Notes: generated from the sequence alone by a model not told the origin. A stretch of 64,000 nt of DNA from Corydoras sp. C115 (GCA_019802505.1 JAFMOC010000059.1:1498180-1562179); one strand, 5' to 3'; shown: positions 1-10,730, numbered from the stretch's first letter. A program made the numbers and translations.

Positions 1-390
1 AGTTCTATGGGGAGGTCGAACGCGCCGTTCTATCCCTTATCTGGGGGAGCTCGAGACACCTCAGCTGTCCTTGAGCTTTATCCACCAGCCACCAGGTGCA
101 CCTGGTTTTTATGAAATATAGGCCTTGGGCAATTGTCGGCCAGATTGCCCTATCGCTATAGAATGCGCTAATTCCCTTAAACACAAAGTACTTACGAATT
201 ACAAATTTTTATCCCTTCAGTAAGGATATCCAACAATAGAGCTGAAATGAATCCTTGAATCATGCACAATAAACGCCTCCTCCTGCATCACATGACTTCC
301 ACATTCTGAAAACCAATGGCCTCAATCTATATGCACACGAAGATATTTGTAAGGTATAACCTTCCAAAATAAACCTTACAATATATACAA
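1..390. other. Unresolved 5' flank of V1
   Basis: No gene is visible. The first ~230 bases have a sharp-ended, non-AT-rich character that could be a decayed LTR or other dispersed repeat, but I see no target duplication or paired terminus. The last 110 bases hold the V1 promoter, including the shared motif at 283-295. Confidence 0.4.
283..295 (+). promoter_or_regulatory. Shared TRBV promoter motif upstream of V1
   Basis: CTGCATCACATGA lies 97 bp before the V1 start codon. The identical 13-mer precedes V3 (3469-3481) and V6 (7630-7642) at 80 and 79 bp. It resembles the CRE-like conserved element of mammalian V-beta promoters (ATCACA core). Function is inferred from position and recurrence only. 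Confidence 0.55.
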
Positions 391-392
391 GC

Positions 393-822
393 ATGAAGCA
401 GTTAACTCTCTTATATACGCTGCTGGCATTTAGTTTCAATGGTACGCATTTTAAAATAACTCAATTATCGATATTTATCAGCTGCTATTTAACTGAATCT
501 CCTTTTTCTTGTAGATTTTGTAAGCTCCTCACTCATTATCCATCAATCGCCACTAAATCTGCTGAGGACTCCGGAGCAGACAGATGTGACCCTTAGCTGC
601 AGACATGGTGATATCAACTATGATTATATGTACTGGTATCAACAAGAGGTTGTCGGTGGAACCATCGTGCTGATTGGAATGCTCAATTATGGAAGAATTA
701 CACCTGAGGAAAAGTTCAAAGAGCGATTTAACATCACCGGTCACGCTCACTATGATGCTTTTTTAACCATTTCAAATATAGAAGCGGAGGACAGTGGACT
801 ATATTTCTGTGCTGCTAGAATC
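393..822 (+). CDS. trbv: TRB variable gene V1 (functional)
   Basis: T-cell receptor beta variable segment. The leader exon is 393-441 (16 codons plus one base, hydrophobic, starts MKQLTLLYTLL) and the V exon is 515-822, joined in phase 1 across a GT-AG intron. The exon is open and shows the V-domain landmarks: first Cys in TLSCRHG, Trp in MYWYQQ, and second Cys in DSGLYFCAAR. The 23-RSS is heptamer CACAGTC 823-829, 23-bp spacer, nonamer ACAAAAACC 853-861. V2, V3 and V6 belong to the same subfamily (VHQSP-type start, LIG-M/L in framework 2). It would recombine with the D at 26349. Beta rather than alpha/delta assignment comes from the D and C segments of the same locus. Confidence 0.93.
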
Positions 823-1159
823 CACAGTCATGCACCGTTCTTCTCCGTTTGAACAAAAACCTGCCAACCACCTGTTACTGTAAGACTTATCTGCTCATTT
901 ATGAGTGGTTTTCAAGAAAATGCAACGGCGGCATAAGTGTGACAGCAGAGTTCACTGCTGCGCATTCAGTTCAGTTACTTTTGACCTAAACACAGTTAAA
1001 TCTTAATTGTAATAAGCAGCACCCCTCGAGACTTAATTTCACTGAACATGTGTTTATGTAACCACAAAGATGTTCAACAGATGAGAGTCTTTATTTTTAT
1101 TGGGGTTATACAACAAAACTTTGTTTGGTAGCTGTCAGTGAGACCAGCAGCAACAATTA

Positions 1160-1504
1160 CATTCATTCATTCATTATCTTCCGCTTTATCCTCTATTAGG
1201 GTCGCGGTGGGGTTCCCCATGCCCATCCAGGGGAGAGCGTCTCGGGTGCTGGACAGATAGACCCAGGACAGGGCGCCAATCCATCGCTGGGCACACACTC
1301 ACACAGACACACTCTATATGGGGCAATTTGGAGAATTCAATTGACTTCATCCATGTTTTTGGACTGTGGGAGGAAACCGGAGAACCCGGAGGAAACCCAC
1401 GCAGACACGGGGAGAACATGGAAACTCCACCCAGATGGGGATTCGAACCGGGAATCCCTAGCGCTAAGCAGCGAACGTGCCAACCACTAAGCCACCGTGC
1501 CGCC
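1160..1504 (-). repeat. SINE copy, full length
   Basis: Reverse-strand copy of the window's dominant tRNA-like SINE (described at 17837-18192). It reads from the ATTC tail at the left to the tRNA-like head ending GTGCCGCC at the right. Confidence 0.9.
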
Positions 1505-1659
1505 ATTCAAATATTAAAATATATTAAAAAGTACAAAAGAAGAAAAAATGTCTCTATATAATAGATAAAAAAAACAGCACAAAAAAACTTGGTTAAAAGA
1601 GGTAGTGATTGTTTTATTGCACAGATGTTCAGTATATACAGCGATTGTATATATAAATA

Positions 1660-1832
1660 TTCCAGACATCCTGGGGCAAACATTCCAGGCGCTGGGCAGA
1701 TACACCCACGACAGGGCGCCAATCTATCAGTGGGCACACACTCACTCACACAGACACACACACAAACACACGGGGCAATTTAGAGCATTTCATTTACCTT
1801 GAATCCATGTTTTTGGACTGAGGGGGGAATCC
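1660..1832 (-). repeat. SINE fragment
   Basis: Middle portion of the same SINE (from the GGCGCTGGGCAGATACACCC stretch to CCATGTTTTTGGACTG). Both ends are lost and it is diverged, so it is an old copy. Confidence 0.8.
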
Positions 1833-1964
1833 TGAAAATATATCAGTTTAATTATCTACAGTACACCTCAAAGTGTTGATACTTTAAGACCGTAGGGAGG
1901 ACCTGACTGGCCCTGACTATTCTCCACAGTCACTTAAACAAATAAGATTATTAAATTACATCAC

Positions 1965-2312
1965 GGCGGCACGGTGGCTTAGTGTTTAGCACGTTCTCCT
2001 CTCAGCGCTAGGGATTCCCGGTTCGAATCCCCATCTGGGTGGAGTTTCCATGTTCTCCCCGTGTCTGCGTGGGTTTCCTCCGGGTTCTCCGGTTTCCTCC
2101 CACAGTCCAAAAACATGGATCAAGTGAATTGAATTCTCAAAAATTGCCCCATATAGAGTGTGTCTGTGTGAGTGAGTGTGTGCCCAGCGATGGATTGGCG
2201 CCCTGTCCTGGGTCTATCTGCCCAGCGCCCGAGACGTTCTCCCCTGGATGGGCATGGGGAACCCCACCGCGACCCTAATAGAGGATAAAGCGGAAGATAA
2301 TGAATGAATGAA
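1965..2312 (+). repeat. SINE copy with 12-bp target duplication
   Basis: Complete forward copy running from GGCGGCACGG to the (TGAA)n tail. AAATTACATCAC occurs on both sides (1953-1964 and 2313-2324), a clean target-site duplication. Confidence 0.93.
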
Positions 2313-2375
2313 AAATTACATCACACAAGATGATATTTGGAATTCCAAAAACTGGTGCATCAGAAGGATTTCATA

Positions 2376-2394
2376 GGGGGCAGTAATGAGGCAG
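2376..2394 (+). promoter_or_regulatory. Second shared TRBV upstream motif (V2)
   Basis: A GGGGGCAGTRRTGAGGCAG element 126 bp before the V2 start. Close copies precede V4 (5620-5636, with TGACGCA) and V5 (7090-7108). The TGA(G/C)GCA part resembles an AP-1/CRE half-site. Regulatory function is inferred. Confidence 0.45.
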
Positions 2395-2520
2395 CAGAAA
2401 AAATTTCATGTGTGGGGTTTAAAGTCCTCCTGCTTTGCATAAACATTACATGTGCCATGATCCACATGCCACACAGTGTGTAAGCAGTTAGGAGACACTG
2501 TTAGGAGAATATACACACAA

Positions 2521-2945
2521 ATGATTAAAGTTAATATATTAAGCACGCTGATTGTCTTCAGCGATGAAGGTAAGTTTGATACAATCATTAAAATTCACTT
2601 GAATTAGTTTTTGAGCTAAATGTCTTTTTATTCCACAGTATTTTTTATCTTTTCTCTCATAATCCACCAATCGCCATCGAATCTACTGAGGACGGTTGAC
2701 CAGAAGGAAGCAAACCTCAGCTGCAGGCATGGTGATACCGCCTATAATTACATGTACTGGTACCAGCAAACGACTGTGGGTGGAAACATAGACCTCATTG
2801 GGATGCTTCAGTATGAACGGGTCATACCCGAGGACAGGTTCAAAGCCAGATTTAAAATCACGGACACGCTCACAGGGATGTGTCTCTGATTATATCTGAA
2901 ATAGAAGCTGCAGACAGTGCAGTATATTTCTGCGCAGCTTCTAAG
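2521..2945 (+). pseudogene. trbv: TRB variable gene V2, frameshifted
   Basis: Leader exon 2521-2569 (MIKVNILSTLIVFSDE) and V exon 2639-2945. The exon is a good V up to framework 3 (first Cys in NLSCRHG, then MYWYQQ). One base is missing near 2864 (ATCACGGACAC where relatives have an extra C), and the frame then stops at 2887-2889. Beyond the break the other frame continues correctly through DSAVYFCAAS. RSS: CACAGTC 2946-2952, 22-bp spacer, ACAAAAACC 2975-2983. Because the leader, splice sites and RSS are intact, this is either a very recent pseudogene or a sequencing error. Confidence 0.85.
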
Positions 2946-3037
2946 CACAGTCACTCACCTTCCTACACAGTTCAACAAAAACCTGAAAACCACCTGCTAA
3001 TCACACCTGCTCTGCTCTGATTACTGTCGATCACATA

Positions 3038-3148
3038 CAGTGGTGTGAAAAAGTGTTTGCCCCCTTCCTGATGTCCATGTTTGTCACACTTAAATATTTC
3101 GGAACATCAAACCAATTTAAATATTAGTCAAATACAACACAGGTAAAC
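3038..3148 (+). mobile_element. DNA-transposon terminal fragment
   Basis: The segment starting CAGTGGTGTGAAAAAGTG and continuing through TTTGCCCCCTTCCTGAT is, as far as I recall, a common teleost DNA-transposon-derived terminus. It lies immediately 3' of the V2 RSS and is cut off by the next SINE. Confidence 0.55.
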
Positions 3149-3386
3149 TTCCCGGTTCTCCGGTTTCCTCCCACAGTCCAAAAACATGGATCAAGTCAAT
3201 TGAATTCTCCAAATTGCCCCATATACAGTGTGTCTGTGTGAGGGAGTGTGTCCCCAGCGATAGATTGGCGCCCTGTCCTGGGTGTATCTGCCCAGCGCCC
3301 GAAACGTTCTCCCCTGGATGGGCATGAGGAACCCCACCGCGACCCTAATAGAGGATAAAGCGGAAGATAATGAATGAATGAATAAA
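3149..3386 (+). repeat. SINE copy, head missing
   Basis: Forward copy lacking the tRNA-like head. It begins at the GGTTCTCCGGTTTCCTCCC segment and ends in the (TGAA)n tail. Confidence 0.88.
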
Positions 3387-3468
3387 TGTTTAAATAAAAG
3401 GTTTTCTGACTTCATCATCGACAAGTACACAGTGCAAAGTTTTGTACGCCTCATATGGACAACCCCAC

Positions 3469-3481
3469 CTGCATCACATGA
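3469..3481 (+). promoter_or_regulatory. Shared TRBV promoter motif (V3)
   Basis: CTGCATCACATGA, 80 bp before the V3 start codon, identical to the motif of V1 and V6. Confidence 0.55.
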
Positions 3482-3561
3482 CACACAGCATGTACTAAAC
3501 CCAGAGATCCAACAAACTTAAGTCAAACACAGTCGTCGCCTTAGAACTTAAGAATACAAAC

Positions 3562-4002
3562 ATGGTCAAAGGGACACTTTTATATACTCTGGCAGTTTTC
3601 AGTATTCAAGGTATGTTTTTAGGAAACCTAAGCTTTATTTTATTTTTAACATTCTTGTAATTCATTTTTTTTTTTTATTTGAATGAATATTTCTTGTAGC
3701 TTCAGTGATCATTTCTCTCACCGTTCATCAGTCCCCACAACATTTACTGAGGTTTCCAAACGAAGAAACACAACTCAGCTGCAGACACGGTGATTCCAAC
3801 TACAATAACATGTACTGGTACCAACAAAAGAGTGTCGGGACCATGGAGCTGATTGGCAGGCTTATTGTTACTAGTGCTACATCTGAAGAAACATTTAAAA
3901 CAAGATTTACCATAAAAGGACACGCTCACAGGGGACGCATTTCTACTCATCAATAACGTCGAAGCTGCAGACAATGCAGTATATTTCTGCGCTGCCAGCC
4001 TG
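3562..4002 (+). pseudogene. trbv: TRB variable gene V3, frameshifted
   Basis: Leader exon 3562-3610 (MVKGTLLYTLAVFSIQ) and V exon 3700-4002. First Cys in QLSCRHG and MYWYQQ are in frame. An extra G in the run near 3928-3931 (AGGGGAC) shifts the frame, which stops at 3954-3956. The shifted frame resumes the V sequence through AVYFCAASL. RSS: CACAGTC 4003-4009, 22-bp spacer, ACAAAAACC 4032-4040. The lesion is in the same framework-3 stretch as in V2 but is an insertion rather than a deletion. Everything else looks functional, so an assembly error must be considered. Confidence 0.85.
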
Positions 4003-4177
4003 CACAGTCATGTACCTTCCCTCTCTGTTTAACAAAAACCTGCAGACCATCAGCTGCAGACACCTGCACTCTCAGAAGAACCATTTATAATAGAGTACAC
4101 TAAAGAGAAGGCACTATTGCATGATAGAAGCCCACTTTTGCATGTAAAACAGCTTACACTCTTCTTGGAATGCTTTC

Positions 4178-4433
4178 TGCCCCTCATAATCCTCTATTAG
4201 GTTCATCCACGGTAGAAACACCCAGGGTAAGGTGCCAATCCATCACTGCGCATATACTCACTTACACAAATACTATAAACAGGGGCAGTCAATTCACCTT
4301 AAACCATCACGGGGCACATACTCACTCACACAAATACTATGTATATGAGCAGTCGATTCACCTTAAATCCATGTTTTTGGGAATCTGGAGAAAATACATG
4401 CAGACACATGGAGAACAGGGAAACTGGATCTAG
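4178..4433 (-). repeat. Degenerate SINE
   Basis: Old diverged relative of the same SINE (ATCCTCTATTAGG, CCAATCCATCACTG and CCATGTTTTTGG are recognisable), with an internal duplication of the CACATACTCACTCACAC part. Confidence 0.65.
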
Positions 4434-4439
4434 AGTGTT

Positions 4440-4665
4440 TCTGTAGTTTCATTTAAACACCTCAGTGACACTGCTGGGATAGGAATAATGCACCCACCAA
4501 ATAATACCTGTTCTTGGTCGTACTATTGGGGTTTTGACCATTAGAGAACAGAGTACACAGTATGTACTGTAGTCCACAAACGGATGAACTACAGTCGGGA
4601 ACTGTAGAACTACAATCAAAGTCCATTTTTACAATAAGTGGAACTTTTGACTGGTACTGTAGATC
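4440..4665. mobile_element. Palindromic MITE, partial copy
   Basis: Right half of the palindromic element described at 59170-59640 (CACAGTATGTACTGTAG and TGTAGAACTACAA portions present). Confidence 0.7.
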
Positions 4666-4721
4666 TTTCGATACTAAAGGTGTAGTAGTAGTAGTAATAA
4701 TAATAATAATAATAATAATAA

Positions 4722-5444
4722 TTCATTCATTCATTCATTATCTTCCGCTTTATCCTCTATTAGGGTCGCGGTGGGGTTCCTCATGCCCATCCAGGGGAGA
4801 ACGTCTCAGGCGCTGGGCAGATACACCCAGGACAGGGCGCCAGTCTATCGCTGGGCACACACTCACTCACACAAACACACTCTATAGGGACAATTTGGAG
4901 AACTCAATTGACTTGATCCATGTTTTTGGACGGTGGGAGGAAACCGGAGAACCCGGAGGAAACCTACACGGACACGGGGAGAACATGGAAACTCCACCCA
5001 GATGGGGATTCGAACCGGGAATCCCTAGTGCTGAGAGGAGAACGTGCTAACCACTAAGCCTCTGTGCCGCCAATAATAATAATAATAATAATAATTCATT
5101 CATTCATTCATTCATTCATTCATTCATTATCTCCCGCTTTATCCTCTATTAGGGTCGCGGTGGGGTTCCCCATGCCCATCCAGGGAAGAACGTCTCAGGC
5201 GCTGGGCAGATACACCGAGGACAGGGCGTCAGTCTATCGCTGGGAACACACTCACTCGCACAAACACACTCTATAGTAACAATTTGGAGAACTCAATTGA
5301 CTTGATCCATGTTTTTGGACGGTGGGAGGAAACCGGAGAACCCGGAGGAAACCTACACGGACACAGGGAGAACATGGAAACTCCACCCAGATGGGGATTC
5401 GAACCGGGAATCCCTAGTGCTAACCACTAAGCCACCGTGCCGCC
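4722..5444 (-). repeat. Two head-to-tail SINEs inside an AAT microsatellite
   Basis: Two reverse copies (4722-5071 and 5094-5444) lie in the same orientation, separated by and flanked with (AAT)n tracts (4695-4721, 5072-5093, 5445-5478). They share diagnostic changes such as GGACGGTGGGAGG and the lost CTCT in the middle, so a tandem duplication is likelier than two independent insertions. Confidence 0.88.
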
Positions 5445-5445
5445 C

Positions 5446-5477
<32 letters not shown>

Positions 5478-5706
5478 TTGTACGCAGTAGTAAAATCACT
5501 TCTTTCTTTAAAAATAATAATAGTAATAAAATTTATTTAAAAAAAATAAAAAAACATACTGGACAGGAATTCAGTAACCTGACACAGCGACATCCAAACT
5601 GTAGAAAAGAAATTCAATAGGGGGCAGTGGTGACGCATAGAAATGTCAAGCTTCCCCCAGACTTTTGTTAAATTGGACTGATCACAGACAACCTCTTCAC
5701 TTCAAA

Positions 5707-6120
5707 ATGTCCAGAGTTCATACCACATTTTTGCTGATACAGTGTTTCATCGGTGAGCTACATCACTTTTTGTTTTTTTTCATTGTGTTCTTCATATTAA
5801 GTGCTAAACGTCTCTCTGCTGTTCTATAGGGAGCTCTATGGGCTTAACTATCCTCCAGATGCCTCCAGACCTTCTCTTAAAACCTCATGAATCGCTAAAT
5901 ATCACCTGCAGTCACCATGACAAAGCATACGACAGAATCTACTGGTATAGACAGATGGGCCAGAATAATCTAGAGCTTCTTGGCTGGATTAGTTTTAAAC
6001 AAGTCAAAGTGGAGCAAAATAGTTTTAATGTTTCTGGAGATGGAGAGAAAGAAGGTTTCCTCACTGCGTTGTCTGTAAGTGAAGCCTACAGCGCACTGTA
6101 CTTCTGTGCTGTGAGTAAAG
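5707..6120 (+). CDS. trbv: TRB variable gene V4 (functional)
   Basis: Leader exon 5707-5752 (MSRVHTTFLLIQCFI) and V exon 5830-6120, phase 1. The V domain is open: first Cys in NITCSHHD, Trp in IYWYRQ, and second Cys in YSALYFCAVSK. RSS: CACAGTG 6121-6127, 23-bp spacer, CTGAAACCC 6151-6159, a weaker nonamer than in V1. V5 is a close paralogue (shared DKAYD-IYWY, LELLGW/LELIGW and NSFNVSGD motifs). The framework-3 variant with EAYSALYF replaces the usual DSA(V/L)Y acid residue, yet it is shared with V5, so it is likely fixed. Confidence 0.93.
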
Positions 6121-6167
6121 CACAGTGCTGCAAAGAACCGGCGTCCTGCACTGAAACCCTGGGGGCC

Positions 6168-6180
6168 CTGCATCACATGA
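6168..6180 (+). promoter_or_regulatory. Orphan TRBV promoter motif
   Basis: The same CTGCATCACATGA 13-mer, placed just after the V4 RSS exactly as the V6 promoter is placed after the V5 RSS, but no V gene follows. It is probably the relic of a lost V6-like gene. The 500 bases after it show no other feature. Confidence 0.45.
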
Positions 6181-6687
6181 TTCACTTACAGCACAGGGAC
6201 TACAAACCAAAGCCTATACACTTATCCTGCATGTTAAGGGAGAAGAGAAGACATACGACAATAAAATCAATACTGAATTATTAACAATATTATGACGGCC
6301 CCAACACTGAACCTAGTGAGCATGTATATTTCTTTCAGTATTTAGAGGTGTAAATCATCTAATGGCATGTGGCAAAATGCTTCATGGTCAGATGAGACCG
6401 AGACCGGACCTTTGGGACAGAACTCCATGGAACGTTTGGGCTAATTTTTTAATTATATCGTTAGTCAACCTTTTCAGCCCCTACCACTGTGTTTCATTAA
6501 ACAGAATATAATGTTGGACAAAAAGACAAATGTAAACTAATCTGTCTTCTTGATAACTGTAAACATGAAACTGATTTTATTGTCAAAAAACAAAAAAAAA
6601 AAAGTAGTAACATTATATACAAAGGTTATATTAAAGAAACCCCTCTTATTTGCATTTTACTTAATTTAGAAGAACTGGTTTTCATAC

Positions 6688-7042
6688 GGCGGCACGGTGG
6701 CTTAGTGGTCAGCACGTTCGCCTCTCAGCGCTAGGGATTCCCGGTTCGAATCCCCATCTGGGTGGAGTTTCCATGTTCTCCCCGTGTCTGCGTGGGTTTC
6801 TCCGGGTTCTCCGGTTTCCTCCCACAGTTCAAAAACATGGATCAAGGTGAATTGAATTCTCAAAAAAAATTGCCCCAAATAGAGAGTGTCTGTGTGAGTG
6901 AGTGTGTGCCCAGCGATGGATTGGCGCCCTGTCCTGGGTGTATCTGCCCAGCGCCCGAGACGTTCTCCCCTGGATGGGCATGGGGAACCCCACCGCGACC
7001 CTAATAGAGGATAAAGCGGGAGATAATGAATGAATGAATGAA
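6688..7042 (+). repeat. SINE copy with 12-bp target duplication
   Basis: Complete forward copy. TGGTTTTCATAC flanks it at 6676-6687 and 7043-7054. It inserted about 125 bp upstream of the V5 leader. Confidence 0.93.
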
Positions 7043-7167
7043 TGGTTTTCATACTTGGAAAAGTGAGACAACAAAAAAGATCATCATAAGGGGGCAGTAG
7101 TGAGGCAGCAACACAAAAGGCATTTATTATAAGGTCCTGCAGATTCATGTTCTCCCACTACTTCAAG

Positions 7168-7586
7168 ATGTTCAGACTTCCTGCCACGTATTTACTTTTA
7201 CAGACATTTATTGGTGAGTATGATTTACAGTTTACTCGCATCTCCATCATTTATAAATCTTTAATCTTAAAAATGTTTCTGTGATTTTCTTGTAGGAAGC
7301 TCTGTGTCCTTAACTGTTGTTCAATATCCATCCAACCTTTTCCTCCAACCTGGCGAAGCCCTGAATCTCACCTGCAGCCATCATGACAAAGCCTATGACA
7401 AAATCTACTGGTATCAGCAGGTCAATCACAACGATCTAGAATTAATTGGCTGGCTAAACTTCAAGAAGCCTCAAATGGAAAAAAATAGTTTTAATGTTTC
7501 TGGAGATGCAGAGATAGAAGGTTTCCTCACTGCGTCGCCTGTAGACGAACCCTACAGCGCACTGTACTTCTGTGCTGTGAGTAAAG
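7168..7586 (+). CDS. trbv: TRB variable gene V5 (functional)
   Basis: Leader exon 7168-7213 (MFRLPATYLLLQTFI) and V exon 7296-7586, phase 1. Landmarks: first Cys in NLTCSHHD, IYWYQQ, and second Cys in YSALYFCAVSK. RSS: CACAGTG 7587-7593, 23-bp spacer, CTGAAAACC 7617-7625. It is a close paralogue of V4. The V5 RSS runs almost directly into the V6 promoter (7630), giving a compact V5-V6 unit. Confidence 0.93.
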
Positions 7587-7629
7587 CACAGTGCTGCATA
7601 GAAACTGCGTCCTGCGCTGAAAACCCCGC

Positions 7630-7642
7630 CTGCATCACATGA
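7630..7642 (+). promoter_or_regulatory. Shared TRBV promoter motif (V6)
   Basis: CTGCATCACATGA, 79 bp before the V6 start codon and only 4 bp after the V5 nonamer. Confidence 0.55.
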
Positions 7643-7721
7643 TACATTATCAGCACGCGGCCTGAACGCCAAACACGACAAGAGAGGAGTTGTGTGCATG
7701 TTGTGTTTATAGTATATAAGC

Positions 7722-8167
7722 ATGATTAACTTTATGCTCACATGCATACTGATCGTCTTCAATAATAAAGGTATGTATGTTTAAAATTACCCATTAATTA
7801 ATGCAGGGTTTGTACTTATTCCTTTATTTAACCACTAATATTAATATCATCTATATTCACAGTGTTTGTTAACTCGGTCCTTGTGCATCAATCACCACCA
7901 CATCTTCTGAAAACCACGGACCAGAAAGAAGCGAATCTTACCTGCAGAAACGGTGATAGCAGTTATCCCTACATGTATTGGTACCAGCAGAACAGCATCA
8001 ATGGAAGCATCGAGCTCATTGGGACGCTTCATTATGTAAACTCTTCACCCGAGGACAAGTTCAAAGCTCGGTTCAGTATTACCGGACACTCCAAAAATGA
8101 TGCGTTTCTGATCATATCCGATATAGAAGCCATGGACAGCGCAGTATATTTCTGTGCTGTTAGTCTA
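7722..8167 (+). CDS. trbv: TRB variable gene V6 (functional)
   Basis: Leader exon 7722-7770 (MINFMLTCILIVFNNK) and V exon 7863-8167, phase 1. The V domain is open: first Cys in NLTCRNGD, MYWYQQ, and second Cys in DSAVYFCAVSL. RSS: CACAGTC 8168-8174, 22-bp spacer, ACAAAAACC 8197-8205. It is in the same subfamily as V1-V3 and its framework 3 (ITGHSKNDAF) shows the reading frame that V2 and V3 have lost. Confidence 0.93.
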
Positions 8168-8205
8168 CACAGTCATACACCCCCCTTGACTGTTTAACAA
8201 AAACC

Positions 8206-9524
8206 TGCAGACCACCTGCTAATCACATCTGTTAGTAACTTTTAATATAATGTGCTTTAGGTGTAACAGTGGATTTACAGTATTTATAGGCGACACTTGT
8301 AAATAAAGTGAATTTTATTCTTATTTTAAGTACTGATACTTTAAAGTACATCTATAAAGCAGTAAAGTGCTGGAACCACCTCTGCTAAGCACAATAAAAG
8401 TTACAGCATTAAACGATTATTTAATAAACCAGTCTCATTCTTTGTACAGTACACCGAGAAAACTCCAGGGTTTCCCAACATCTCATTATATAGCAAAACC
8501 AAACTGGGGGAGTTTGTCATTATACACACACAACAAATTAGTGTCTTCAGTTTACTCATCAGCATGTCCTTAGATGGAGAAGGAAATTAAAGACTCCGTA
8601 GAAACCTCTCACCGACATTAGAAGGACATGGAATAGAATAATAATAGAATTTTATTTATATGCACCTTTCATGAAACACAAGGCACTTACAATATAAGAA
8701 GAAGGAAAAAAAAAAAAAGTAATAAAAATTTAAAACATGAGTACAGGAACATCATCTGATAGAATTAAAATATCAATAAATAAATAAATAAATATTTTTT
8801 AATTAAGAATTAGAAAAAGCAGACCTAAAAAGATATGTTTTTAAAAGCTTCTTAAAAAAGGAAGAGGTACAGTGGGATGGAGTTCCACAGCTTTGGACCA
8901 ACAACAATAAATGCTCTTTAACCATATGAGCAAAGCTTTAAAGAACGAACAGTCAGTAAAAACAAATCCATGCCTCGTCTTGCTTGGGCCTTGTGGTCAA
9001 AGCAGTGGAGGCGTATTTGCTAGAGAATCTCTGCAGTAGATGAGACAAAACAAAGAAGACAGAGAGGAAAAAGTGTGATCCCTTCCACGATTGCATATAA
9101 AGAAACTCCTATAGTAAAATATAATCAAAATTGGGACTCTAAAATATATTTTAACTATTCACTGCTCTAACACTTTCTACCTGATTGCTTCATGTGCAAA
9201 TTGGTAGGATATAGGTTCTACAACCCTGTAATAGTTGATGGTTTTAGCTGAAAAGTGAAGCTATATAATATAAAAAAAGATGAGAAGAATCTGGAACGGT
9301 AAACTGTCACCGACAAGCCGTTGATGTAACAGTAACAATGCAATTACAGAAAGAAAATCTAGAGACTAGACTAGACTAGACACTCTGGCTCCACCTTTTG
9401 AAATCAGCCAATGATGATGAAAACAGCAAAATGCCATCTGAACGCCATTTACTCGCATCTCTGAAGAACAACATTTTGTTCCGCTCAACACTAACTGTTT
9501 TGATAGTATTATTTTTTTCTAAGG
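8206..9524. other. V6-V7 intergenic region
   Basis: No gene seen. 8640-9070 has the look of a dispersed-element 3' part (TTTATTTATATGCACC, GTTCCACAGCTTTGGACC) but I cannot assign it. A short (GACTA)n run occurs at 9364-9380. Confidence 0.5.
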
Positions 9525-9977
9525 ATGCTTTATCTCAAGACATTTTTGCCCATTTTGTTACTTTGGTGTACAGGTGACCACGATCCCACACTTCTGTATA
9601 TTAAATAATATAACTACAAATGTATTTTATATGATGTCAGGAACTGATATTAACCAAAATTCTTCTCTCACCCAAGATTCTGTCGTCAGCAGTGACATTT
9701 CTCAAACCAGCATGTTAATAGAGGATCGAGGGAAAACGGTTAACCTTAGCTGCACACACACTTACAAAGACTTCTACTACCTTTACTGGTACCAACAAAC
9801 CCTGCAGAACACATCACTGAAGCTAACTGGATATCTCTACACATCATCGTTTACAAGCGAGCCCGAGTATCAGGAGCGCTTCCGTATTTTTGGGAATGCT
9901 AAAAGTGAAGGCGTCCTGCAAATCTCCAAGCTGACCTCCGAAGACAGTGCCGTTTATTACTGCGCTGTCAAACAGGA
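9525..9977 (+). CDS. trbv: TRB variable gene V7 (functional)
   Basis: Leader exon 9525-9573 (MLYLKTFLPILLLWCT) and V exon 9641-9977, phase 1. First Cys in NLSCTHTY, LYWYQQ, and second Cys in DSAVYYCAVK. RSS: CACAGTG 9978-9984, 23-bp spacer, CAAAAACAC 10008-10016. The V exon codes about ten residues more than its neighbours before framework 1 (two serine-rich stretches), so either the N terminus is longer or the true acceptor lies further in. It is the only member of its subfamily here. Confidence 0.9.
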
Positions 9978-10133
9978 CACAGTGCAACAGTTTTCTGCTG
10001 CCTTCTGCAAAAACACGGCTCACTACAGAAGCTATCTGCACATCTCCAGCTGCTACTATTAAAAAAAAAAAAAAAAAAAAAAAAAGCTTTCATGCGAACC
10101 ACAACGTATTTAAAAATTTGTTAAAAAGCAGTT

Positions 10134-10508
10134 CATTCATTCATTATCTCCCGCTTCATCCTCTATTAGGGTCGCGGTGGGGTTCCCCATGCCCATCCAG
10201 GGCATAACATCTCGGGCGCTGGGCAGATAGACCCAGGACAGGACGCCAATCCATCGCTGGGCACACACTCACTCACACAGACACACTCTATATGGGGCAA
10301 TTTTGAGAATTCAATTGACTCGATCCATGTTTTTGGACTGTGTGAGGAAACCGGAGAACCCGAAGGAAACCCACGCAGACACGGGGAGAACATGGAAACT
10401 CCACCCAGACACGGGGAGAACATGGAAACTCCACCCAGATGGGGATTCGAACCGGGAATCCCTGATGCTGAGAGGCGAACGTGCTAACCACTAAGCCACC
10501 GTGCCGCC
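10134..10508 (-). repeat. SINE copy with internal 30-bp duplication
   Basis: Reverse copy with a 13-bp target duplication TTAAAAAGCAGTT (10121-10133 and 10509-10521). The segment from ACACGGGGAGAACATGG to CTCCACCCAGA is present twice in tandem (about 10380-10440), which makes this copy longer than the rest. Confidence 0.93.
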
Positions 10509-10521
10509 TTAAAAAGCAGTT

Positions 10522-10692
10522 ATTATTATTATTATTATTATAAAGGTTTCATTAGACATCTTCACACTATTTGGTCTTTCATGCCAACCACAATGTAGCG
10601 GATATTTTATTAATGACGGATGACTTACAGTTTGAATATTAGCAATGAAGAACTGAGCTGGTACAACTTGTGTTACCATTTATTAAATATCA

Positions 10693-10730
<38 letters not shown>

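Noticed and set aside
1..240. LTR of an endogenous retroelement
   Set aside because: The style is suggestive but there is no second LTR, primer site or target duplication in the window; left as unresolved flank.
4562..5050. Open frames of 80-220 codons inside SINE copies (e.g. 45535-46206)
   Set aside because: The same peptides (RTFRALGRYTQDRAPIYRW and similar) recur wherever a SINE lies; they are repeat translations.
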